From Amanita rubescens (lineage: Eukaryota; Basidiomycota; Agaricomycetes; Agaricales; Amanitaceae), in NCBI GenBank assembly GCA_015039365.1, contig WION01000003.1, forward strand, positions 1,364,001 through 1,428,000: a DNA stretch of 64,000 nt, given 5' to 3'. The position numbers and the translations under genes were made by a program. Positions 28,291-36,888 of the stretch are shown here, in pieces. Each line of letters begins with the position of its first letter. The first letter of the stretch is position 1. The notes under the pieces are model-generated. The model did no database searches. It was given only the letters and a program-made list of their open reading frames with translations, and was not told the origin of the DNA.

Positions 28291-30291
28291 ATGCCCACAG
28301 AGAAGGAAGTCAGTACCATCCTTCTTTGGGAATATGGGCCCCTGACTGATGCCCATTCTTCCCAGATAATGGAGGAAGCTGTCAAGATCTATACAGAGGA
28401 TGAAGACTCACTCATGGAACACATTGACAGCCTCCTCCAGACTGCTCTGGAGGATTTCAATGAGGAGGAGAACATCCAGGATCAAGCAGCTCAAGCATCA
28501 GCAAATTGGGGAAAAATCTGACCTCATCTGATTGCATCTGACACTGCTGGAACACTGGCTGTCCGATTGTCTGATTGTCTAACCAGCACTGGAACACTAA
28601 TTGTCTGACAGCCTGATTGTCTGACATTGTCTGACAACATCTGACACCTCATCTGGCACTTGTCAGACGTTGTCAGATGATGTCAGACAATCAGGCTGTC
28701 AGACAATTAGTGTTCCAGTGCTGGTTAGACAATCAGACAATCAGACAGCCAGTGTTCCAGCAGTGTCAGATGCAATCAGATTTTTCCCCAATTTCCTGAT
28801 GAGATGCAGCCAAAATCATGTGTGCCTGCATCACTGAAGGTACCCGTACTGACCATATCAGGTGAGTGCATTTGCCAGACATCAAAATAAATAATGGAGT
28901 TCATATGTACTTCTTTTTTGCTTGCAGGATCATCAAGGCATATATCTCCTACCACCTTCGACTCAACACAAGTTGGCAGCCAAAGACTGTGACTACACGG
29001 ACACCGGGTGACATTTGCCAGTTCATCTTGAAGAAGTGTGGGTCCAAGGATGATGGCTATGGGGGAACAAAGTATGTAGGAACCAGTGGCTGTTTCTGCA
29101 AAGGTAACCTATTAGCTGGCTTCTTTCCCAGTTCTCCACAGCAATATCAACATGTGCTGCACTCACATATTGGTATCGGCTTGCCCGACCACATGAAAGC
29201 ACCTCTGAGTGGCACTATGACCCAAACACTGACATGTGGTAAGCTTTGCTGCATTTTTTTTTTTTGCTTCTCTCTGAGGCCACCTGCCCACTTTCTCCCC
29301 CTTCTTCTCTCCCCTTTCATTAGCTATGGTCTGCCAACCAGGTCTAGGCAAGTGGCAGAGTTCATGACTGGCCTTGAGAAGACCAAGGCTCGAGCAGGAG
29401 AGACAAGCAACTCAGCCAGGGCCCTCACAATTCATGACATGCACTCTCTCTATGACCAGTGCCTCCCACCTTCAGCAACTGGCCCTGCTGTCCTGCGCCA
29501 AGGCATAGTCTGCTATGTGAGTTGCTCCCTTCCTCAGACCTCCTCTCCCCCTCAGTGATTTACTTCCCCTGCAAGGCTGCTTATCTCCTTGCCTGGCTTT
29601 GATGCTTCGCATTGATGAGGCAGTCAGCCTTGAGTTTGAAAGTATCAATATGCTGCTCACTGTCTGTAAGTGCATCCATGAACACTCTGAGGTTCCTCCA
29701 CTGCTGACTGAAATGGGTAATTATGTAGGTGACTTGTTTGAGGTCTGCCTGAAGACGTGGAAGCAGGCTCAGACTGGAGTGGGCCACAGCTGGAAGTTGT
29801 TTGCTAATGATGACAATCCAAAAATCTGCCCAGTGCGTGCTCTCATTTGCCTGGCCCGACTTTATGATGGGGAGAAGATAAATGAGTCTGGTCCACTCTT
29901 CCTCAAGGTTGATGGAAATGGGGCTGTCCACCAGAATTCACCCATGGTTTGTCACCTTTGTTTTCTTTGCCAAGTTGTCATCTCACTTGCCTTTGTTCAG
30001 ACATCAAGCATGCTCAGCCGTGCACTGGCTACAGACCTGCAGAACATTGGGAACAAGTCCTGGGCTTTGTATGGGACTCACTCATTCTGCAGGGGTGGCT
30101 GCCAGCACCGCATCAAGGACAGCAAATGGACTATTGACATGGTGGCAGCATGGGGAGGTTGGTCACAGGTGGAAGCTGTCACCATGTTCCGCTATTTCTA
30201 CTCACCCAATGACAACCATGAGTTCATGGCTGAGTATGACAGAAATGAACCAAAGAGGCAGCATGTTGGCCAAAAAGAATTGAAGGGCTGA
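28291..30291 (+). pseudogene. Tyrosine recombinase gene (Crypton-like), interrupted
   Basis: Exons include 28291..28495 joined across an insertion to 28804..28861, then from 28928, and so on to the stop at 30291. The C-terminal half carries the recombinase signature: R-I-D-E-A (box I Arg, near 29,608), T-H-S-F-C-R-G-G (HxxR, near 30,080) and W-G-G-W followed by R-Y-F-Y (catalytic Tyr, near 30,195). Upstream are K-A-Y-I-S-Y-H-L and R-S-R-Q-V-A-E-F-M-x-G-L-E-K-T-K-A-R-A-G-E, common in fungal Crypton-type proteins. A 306-bp fold-back element splits exon 1; removing it with one AG of the TSD restores the frame exactly. Near 29,597 a one-base loss seems to break the frame just before the catalytic Arg. 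The gene is CpG-poor. It is probably dead. Confidence 0.75.
28496..28801. mobile_element. 306-bp fold-back (MITE-like) element, copy 1
   Basis: The whole element is nearly a palindrome: it starts CATCAGCAAATTGGGG and ends CCCCAATTTCCTGATG, and both arms are built from TGTCTGA/TCAGACA units. TSD is AG (28494-28495 and 28802-28803). Excision on paper restores the recombinase frame (...Q-A-A-Q-D-A-A-K...). A second 306-bp copy in opposite orientation sits at 59,129. It has no coding capacity. Confidence 0.88.
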
Positions 30292-30425
30292 CTGATTGGT
30301 GTCTGTAATGTAACTTGATTTTTAAGTAACTGATGAATGTGTCTCTTCCCAATAAAATGAAATTAAAAACCACTGTTCTCTTTTCTTATAGTAATTAATT
30401 TAAAACAACTTGTACTATATTCTAA

Positions 30426-31753
30426 TTAGTAATGTTCCTTCCCTAACATCCTCCAGATCTCCCAGCCATTGGCACCATTCCATGCACCATCCCAAGCTGC
30501 CTCTGAGAAATTCCCATCCTCTCCCTGATACTTGGGCTTGGCCTTCTCCTCAGTGATGTCGTGGTCACGATGGGGGATTGCCTCTGCAAGAAGGTGGACT
30601 GGGGGATAACTTGGCTGCTCACTGGGGTTCTCCTTCCCAGCCTCTCTGACTTGGTGCTGAAGCAAAGAAGTCAAGAAAATGTTGCTTGTTGCCATTGAAC
30701 TCCTTTGGATCAGTGAGCCGATGGTGTAGGCGTTCACAGCGGCATATGGTGACTTTGATCTTGGCCCAGAAAGGATTGGAAGGTCGACCAGGCTGAGGCC
30801 CATACTTCTCTCGCATGTGCTTGACATCACCTCGTTCCAGCTGGTCAATGACATCGATCAGGTTGGCAGCTCGCTCCAGAGCCTCCAGGTCCATCTTGCT
30901 GCTGGCAAGGATTGCAGCATCAGATGCACTGGTGGATGGTGCAGGTGGACAAGTTGGTGCAGAGAGTAAGTGGTCATCCTGCACTCTGGGCTGGGACTCC
31001 CCAACAGGTGTGGTGGAGGTGGTGGTTCTGGAGAGCTGAAGCTTGGCCAAGGCATCCTGGTCACCAGATTGTGCTGCCAGAAGGAGTGCATGGATCGTCT
31101 CAGGACCACATGATTTGGGAGAAAAACCAACAGCCTGAGGTTCATCTTTGGTCCCCATCATCCATGTTGTCAATGGAAGCCCTCCTGGGTGCAAGGAGGT
31201 GATGGATGCAATTGCACTCAGCAACTCCCAGCCAAGGCTTGGGTGATGGAGTGGATCAACTGTTGGGGTGAGTTAGTAGAGAGTTCAGGACAGGCAGGCA
31301 ACAAGTGGGGGGAGGGGAGAGCTCACCTGGCTCAGGTGGTAGTTGGCAGAGGTGAAACAAGCCCCCCGCAGCTTCCCATTCATCTCCGAGGGCAACCAAG
31401 TGCTCCCATTGATGATGCTGGATGTTAGCATCAATTCCTGGCTTGGCAAGGCCAGAAGAAGCTGGGGTCAAAGGGGCACCACGTCGCGGGGCCTCCTCAG
31501 CTGGCTTGAGCTCGAGCTTGAGCCCATAGTGCTCAGCAAGCCGTTTCCTCAGCTCATCCACTCGGCCAGTCTTGCTGAGCACTCACCGGCCCCTCTCCTG
31601 GTTGGCCTGATTGATCCAATGCTGGAGTTCTGCGCCTTTTGCGCGGGTGACAGCGGTTGCTGTGACTCCAGGAGGCACGGTGGGCCGTGGCGTTGCAGTG
31701 CTGGCAGTTGCCATGTATTTTCCGCGGTCGTCATCCATTGTTGTTGGTTGCAT
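30426..31753 (-). pseudogene. SAP-like domain protein, convergent partner of the recombinase gene
   Basis: Exons (minus) 31327..31753, 30701..31259 and 30426..30645 keep one frame for 402 codons except for a TGA at 31583-31585. Around that stop the sequence reads A-E-L-Q-H-W-I-N-Q-A-N and then K-T-G-R-V-D-E-L-R-K-R-L-A-E-H-Y-G-L, a SAP-like helix pair (DNA-binding in other proteins). The TGA lies inside a 12-nt piece, GTGAGTGCTCAG, with a perfect splice donor and acceptor, so an intron may have collapsed there. Later there is Y-G-P-Q-P-G-R-P-S-N-P-F-W-A-K. The gene ends 135 bp from the recombinase stop. I infer a two-gene mobile element, not proven. Confidence 0.55.
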
Positions 31754-31831
31754 GCCATATGGCGTGGTTTGTGGCAGGTGTGAGAGCGGAACACCGGTGT
31801 GGGAAAAGCGAAAAAAAACCCGCATGCGCAC

Positions 31832-32070
31832 GGACTAGTGTTTTAAAGTCCGGTCTGGTCCGGCCTTTATTGCCTTTTTAGGAAAGACCGAGACTGGACC
31901 GGTCCCAGGGTGTCCCTGATATCAAAAAGACCGGGACCGGACCGCTTAAGACCGCTAGACCAGTCTAAATTCAGAAAAAAGACCGGTTAGGACCGGTCTG
32001 GACCAGGACCAGTCTTGGACCAGTCTTGGACCAGTCTTGGACCAGTCTTGGACCAGTCTAGACCAGTCCT
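31832..32070. repeat. GACCGG/GGACCAGTC repeat tract
   Basis: A stretch made almost only of variants of GACCGGTC and GGACCAGTC. From about 32,004 to 32,069 an 11-bp unit (TTGGACCAGTC) repeats in tandem about five times. No coding signal. Confidence 0.8.
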
Positions 32071-32149
32071 TACATTGTTTTCCATGTCCCTATGGCTCCC
32101 ATACAATTAATTGCAATGTTGAAATTGATGTAAAACTACAAATAGTGAT

Positions 32150-32330
32150 GTGCACGGCCCGTCTCGAAGCCGTCGAGCCCCGGCTGCCGAGCCCTCAAAG
32201 CCGGAGCTGAGCCGAGCCCTACTGAACGGCTCTGTAGGGCTCAGGGCTTGGCTTGCACTGGAGGAAGCCGTGAGCCGGGCCCTCAAGCCACAGCTTTCCA
32301 GTGTCAATGGCCTCACTGCTCAGTTGATTC
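32150..32330. repeat. GC-rich GAGCC low-complexity repeat
   Basis: Irregular repeats of GAGCC/GGCTC and CCGAGC. The same low-complexity class returns at 34,010-34,057 and 34,401-34,470, on both sides of a solo LTR, so these may be pieces of one repeat family. Not translated into anything recognisable. Confidence 0.6.
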
Positions 32331-32888
32331 CAACTCATGTCCCACATGTCGAAATTTCGACGTGCCTTCCAACTTTGGAAGGCTGGCAGTCATGTGACAT
32401 GGGACTTGAAGCAATTCCGAGCAACAACTCACCGTGGATAACGCTACAGGAGCTGTATTGGTCGTTTGCATAGCGGCAATCAGGAGATGAGAGAGAACTA
32501 GCCACGTGAGGGTGGTTACAAGGCACAAGGTGAGTTCCTCGTCGTCGTTTTTGGGAAACACTAACCAAGCAAATGATACCTAGGGAAGATAACGACGTAC
32601 TTGCATCAAGCTTATCGAAGAAATCGTCATCTTGCGCCTCCATCCACGGCTCAGACTTTATTGGTGGTGTAGTGATGCATGCATCCATCAAGACAAATGT
32701 AAGAACTTTGTTTATACTCACCCTATGCCAGCGCACCCAAGAAGGCTAAACATCTCGGGAATACCACCGGGTTGCGCACGGACTGGAGCCTGGAGGACGC
32801 TGATCGGTCACAGAAATCAATGCGGCTGACGGTCTAGTACAAAACCGCAGATTTGGCCTTATCGACCGCTAGCAAAACGGAAGAAACT
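32331..32888. other. Possible remnants of a split host gene
   Basis: Short exon-like frames with splice motifs occur but no family is recognisable. On the minus strand a segment with E-A-Q-D-D-D-F-F-D-K-L-D (about 32,600-32,670) is followed by a GTACGT donor. On the plus strand a frame after GTCTAG at 32,837 runs into the solo LTR and resumes after it (T-A-S-K-T-E-E-T then G-E-K-I-R-M-K). Confidence 0.35.
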
Positions 32889-33405
32889 GTTACAAACACG
32901 GTACGGACTCCTACATTATGATTACATGACACGTCGGACATGCTTACTTTTTCGTATATGCCTATCCCCTTGTCACATCCCCATTATGTTCATCAAACGG
33001 ACTACCTCGTTCCCTTATCGATCCCCATTCCGATTACCCTATGCCCAATCCCTTGTTCATACGCATACCATCCCTTATGCCTCCTGTTTTACCTATACTT
33101 GCTATCGCCCTTGTTCTACTTACGATACGGCTGTGTTTCTGTACATGTATATAAACCGATGTACTGTAGCGTCGAACCTTAAGTTCGACTTAGTTTGTCT
33201 TTGTCAATATCACATCTCATCTCGCCTAAAGAACGTCGTTTCTACTCCGTTCATTATCACTCTCAGGGATAAGACTCCTCTTAGTCGTCTTATCACTTAG
33301 CTTATTCATTCACCTATTGTTTGACTTGTCCGTTGGACTTAGTCTACTTTGTCAAGCGCTCTTAGCGTGGACACATCGTAGGTGGAGATTGACGTGATCA
33401 TAACA
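32889..33405 (+). repeat. Solo LTR of the gypsy-1 family (plus orientation), TSD GAAAC
   Basis: TGTTACAAACACGG...CATAACA, 517 bp, clearly related to gypsy-1 LTRs read on the minus strand. Perfect 5-bp TSD GAAAC at 32884-32888 and 33406-33410. It keeps TATATAAA and, about 30 bp later, TAAGTTCGACTTA, the self-priming sequence of the family. Internal sequence was lost by LTR-LTR recombination. Confidence 0.9.
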
Positions 33406-34057
33406 GAAACAGGAGAGAAGATACGAATGAAGCAACTAAAGACAGCACATCTGCCGTTGGAAGGTGAAAACGAGCTGAGTCAGTTTGATATGCTCATGCA
33501 TTGGTGATCAATCTGTAAGTACCTTGAAATGGATTCGTACTGCTGGCATTTTATGCTAATACTACTCCTACATAGAATACCAGTGGTTCTTGGCTGGCAC
33601 CACTGCTATTGCAAGTTTTCGTGACACATTTGAAGTGTGTCGCCATCAAACCCACATCATATCCTATGGTTACCCATCAGGAGTGCTTGCTCTTTCAACT
33701 GCTGCTGTGAGTATTTTGGCTTCTCTATGTAGTTTACTGATAACATTGATGTAGTGTTGTCAGTACCGTGGTATCCCTCTTTGTCAAACCCCAAAACTGC
33801 CTGCGCATATCCGTCAACCTCCATCAACCACCATCTCCATCTAGTCTCGACACAAGACAAATCCGGCAAGCGGATTACCTCCATTACCATGCTCGATTAG
33901 ACACGGTGCCAAAACGGAGGAGCTGCTTAGTTGAGCCTACATCTCCATCAACCACCCACAGGCCACATGGCCCACACACCCTTGGCATCACTCACAGCAA
34001 CTCTACCAAGCCCCAGCCTGAGCCTGAGCCGGCCATGGGCCCTCTACTGGGGCCCGG
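33406..34057. other. Unassigned sequence, possible gene remnant
   Basis: After the solo LTR about 35 codons stay open to TGA near 33,508 (L-P-L-E-G-E-N-E-L-S). Further right nothing is recognisable. CCATCAACCACC occurs twice (about 33,817 and 33,947), suggesting a local duplication, and the GAGCC repeat class begins near 34,010. Confidence 0.3.
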
Positions 34058-34400
34058 TGTAACGTACCGATTCCGGGTACGTTGTACTCACTACCTCATC
34101 ACGGACTTGAACCCTCGACCTCGGGACCCCATTCCGACAGTTCCGACAACTTCCGACAGCTCCGACGTGTCAGACTCAACCGTTTCGGATCGGATGCATG
34201 TAGTACACGAGGCATACAGTATATAGTCATGTCGTAGATAGTTTGATAACAAGTTTTTACTTCCCCTCACTTGAGTTCATCGTTCCTGACACCCGACGAG
34301 TGCGACCGAAGTGGACGAGCACCCTTTGGTGCTGCCGAACTCGCACGGCAGCATTGGAACATCGGAGGTTGCACACTGCACCTCCACTTTCGTTGTTACA
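34058..34400 (+). repeat. Solo LTR of another family
   Basis: TGTAACGTACC...CGTTGTTACA, 343 bp, flanked by CCGG on both sides (4 bp visible). Its first ~30 bp resemble the start of the outer element's LTR read on the minus strand (TGTAACGAGCCGATTCCGG), but the other end differs, so it is a relative rather than the same family. Confidence 0.6.
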
Positions 34401-34476
34401 CCGGCTCATGTTTTTGACAAGCCCGAGCTGTCTCAAGCCGAGCCCGAGCCGGGGCTTTTGAGCTGAGCTGGGCCGT

Positions 34477-34863
34477 TGAAATGATCAGAAGAAGGCCAAT
34501 GCGGAAGTGCGTTCGGCCAAAGGGGCTACGGAGATCAGTCCGAAGGGTGTCTCGGGTGCAGAGAGAGTGCCGAAGATGAAGGTGAATGAGTGGAAGGTGT
34601 CCAAAGCACCGAGGAACGAAGGGAACGGAAGGAATCAAACTTGGAATGAAGCTGGGGTGATAATTCACTAACTACAACTACGTACACAATGGTATATATA
34701 CTACGGAGGCACAAGGTGGCCATGTGATGAATCCTGCACCGAGTCCGAGGCCTGTGCATGCATCCGAACTCAAACGATTATCCTCTGGGGTCGAGTATAG
34801 GCTCGGAGTGCTTCGGAAGGTTTCGGAGATCGGTTCCAACGTAGCCGGAATCGGCTCGTTACA
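34477..34863 (-). repeat. 3' LTR of the outer gag-only element
   Basis: TGAAATGATC...CGTTACA (plus strand), 387 bp. It aligns with 63,637-64,000 with scattered differences, mostly CG against TG or CA. A purine run AGGAGG (minus strand) adjoins it as the polypurine tract. The gag frame of the element continues into the LTR and stops at 34,678. Confidence 0.85.
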
Positions 34864-35030
34864 CCTCCTGGGTACTTTTAATACTGACCTCCTGGTCAGG
34901 ACGGGGAGATCGGATGGTGAAAGGAAGTAGAAGGGAAGTGGTGGGTGGGTTCTTCTCATCTCGCTTTCTTCAATCATGCAGGCAGTCAGGGCAGCAGTCG
35001 GAATTTTGGCAGAATCAGGTCTCAGAATGG
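34864..35030 (-). pseudogene. Outer element gag, third segment
   Basis: This short piece stays in frame with the segment at 51,307-52,131 once the copia element and one AATGG are removed. It reads R-P-D-S-A-K-I-P-T-A-A-L-T and so on, polar and without motifs. The last five bases (35,026-35,030) are the left copy of the copia TSD. Confidence 0.65.
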
Positions 35031-35437
35031 TGTTAAATATAGAATTATATTTATAGAATGATTAACTACTGATTGACTACAATCAATGTTACTCATATCG
35101 CTCGCGTCATCCTTTATGTATGACATAGAGATGACATCATAATGACTTCATTATGATATCATGGTGACATCATGATAGACTCATGATCACACCTTATGGT
35201 GTGCTTAGCACGCCATATCTTCTCATCTATACTATACGCTTACACATATGTAGACACATATTTGTTCTCTCTTAGTATATAAACCTGTCCTGTATCGTAG
35301 AATAGGACAATCCATTCTCTTCCTCTTACTATCACTACTACGCCGAAGGGTAGTGCTAAGATCATATCGCAATAGGTAAGCTATTGCACCTGCTCATGCT
35401 GTGGACACGCTCTCGCGTAGACCTGTCTTCTTCGTCA
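35031..35437 (+). repeat. Copia 5' LTR with promoter and splice donor
   Basis: Contains TATATAAACC at about 35,276, giving a start near 35,305, and AG|GTAAGC at 35,374-35,381, a strong donor. The LTR also has ATGACATCATAATGACTTCAT-like partial palindromes around 35,120-35,190, possible regulatory sites. Confidence 0.85.
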
Positions 35438-36335
35438 GGTTATGGGCCCCGCCGCCGATATTGCCAGGACCCACATCGCCGCTCGCTTGCTCGTCATCCG
35501 ACATGATGTCCCACTGGTATAGTATCGCAGCGAGCCTGATATGGTCTTATCATCTTGATATAACTAATCCTTGATATGGCATATGCGCTAATGACATGCG
35601 CCCGGACCCTAGGGCTTTAGGGGGATCTCCTAGACACCCAGGGATAAGGGTACTTCCTATGTTTCTCGACGCTGGCATGGCAACGTCGGCCCCCACAGAG
35701 TTATACTTGCCCTCTGTGATGTGACTGGGGTATTCATGCACGATATAACATCATAAGCCCCTAGAGGCTTTATAATACAATATGGCTCGTATATAGAAAC
35801 TTCTAGTATAAAGGACGTGCTGACACCTCATTGTGGGTGGTACACGCAGTCTATTAAGGATGCGCCCTTAGGGACTCCTTTAGTCGGAATGATCGTTAGG
35901 ATCATTCTAAGTTTGGGCTCTATGGTAATCCCATAATCCCATTTAGAAGTTTCATATTGATTACCGGTCGTGCTTATATAATGGTCTGGGGGGTTTATGG
36001 ACCAGACATTATTTCTATTTACAATCGCAACGGGTAAAACCGTGGTTCGCCCAAGAGCGCTAGAACCAGCGATTGATTTTGCATGTCATTTACAGCATTC
36101 AGGGATAATCCGAGCTTTCAAGACCGAGTGGACCTGTGGACCTGAGCTTTATCTAAGCTTGGCTTGTAACTAAGTTACTCAGGGTCGGTTGGTTTAACCG
36201 AATATGGACTGTACTCGTAACCGAGGAACTCTATATAGTCTGACATTCTAGTCTATGGCACCCTAGTAACTTAATTAAAGACGAATTAGACTTTTAGCTT
36301 TAATTAAGCTTTAAGCTCATTAAATTCTCTTTTAG
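35376..36335 (+). other. Predicted intron of the copia leader (LTR donor to ORF0 acceptor)
   Basis: Donor GTAAGC in the LTR, acceptor TTCTCTTTTAG at 36,325-36,335 after an AT-rich tract with TTAAT-type branch sequences. The removed 960 nt contain the PBS and every ATG of the leader, so the spliced leader would have none before gag-pol. The PBS side begins CAGGTTATGGGCCC. Otherwise no ORF of note lies here. Inference from motifs only. Confidence 0.45.
35438..35449 (+). promoter_or_regulatory. Copia primer-binding site, half-tRNA(iMet) type
   Basis: GGTTATGGGCCC directly follows the LTR's terminal CA. The Drosophila copia PBS, which uses a 5' half of initiator tRNA-Met cut in the anticodon loop, has the same core. 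So internal rather than 3'-end tRNA priming is likely. Confidence 0.6.
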
Positions 36336-36887
36336 GAAAGAAAACTGGATTCCGAAACTAGTACTCCATTACCAGTCTACGAAGCTGAAGGAGAATCATT
36401 TCCTCCTGCCCGGAGATTACCTCCTTCTTACGACGCTCCAATCCCACCGTTTCCCTTAACACTAGGGAACCGGACTTTTATTGATACACCGGCACCAATC
36501 CCATCTTCGTCCTATTCTAGGACGGTAGTTCGTGTTGTCAACCCTGACACCAGATTCGGTGTCACAACTCGTGGACCTGTCACAGTTCACGATCGAAGAG
36601 ATCACTTCTTAGCCGCGCGACTTAGAAACGGTCGTACCTTGCAAGACGAAATAATACATCGTCGTAGACAAGCAGCTATCGAAGAAGGTGTTCCGCCCAC
36701 CTTAGATCTTTGGATTCCACCCAGGGGCACTACAGTAGCTCAACACATAGCAAATAGGCGTACACGCCGAAATCTCGAAAGAGATAATCAAGAGGTCGAA
36801 AACCTCGAAAATCAAAGAAACTTCCGTTTCTTTTGGCGTCTTCTAACCGCCTATATCATAATCTTCACCTCCGCCTTCCTCGTCTAA
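36336..36887 (+). CDS. Copia ORF0: ATG-less open frame ending one base before gag-pol
   Basis: 183 codons open from just after an in-frame TAG that is also the putative splice acceptor. No ATG occurs in this frame, nor in any frame from 36,257 to 36,888. The first half is Pro-rich (P-P-S-Y-D-A-P-I-P-P), the middle is Arg-rich (R-N-G-R-T, H-R-R-R-Q, R-R-T-R-R-N), and the last ~20 residues are a hydrophobic helix (F-F-W-R-L-L-T-A-Y-I-I-I-F) that could anchor in a membrane. TAA is followed by C and the gag-pol ATG, a spacing suited to reinitiation. Whether it is translated, and from which codon, is open. Confidence 0.45.
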   Translation, partial: ERKLDSETSTPLPVYEAEGESFPPARRLPPSYDAPIPPFPLTLGNRTFIDTPAPIPSSSYSRTVVRVVNPDTRFGVTTRGPVTVHDRRDHFLAARLRNGRTLQDEIIHRRRQAAIEEGVPPTLDLWIPPRGTTVAQHIANRRTRRNLERDNQEVENLENQRNFRFFWRLLTAYIIIFTSAFLV

Positions 36888-36888
36888 C

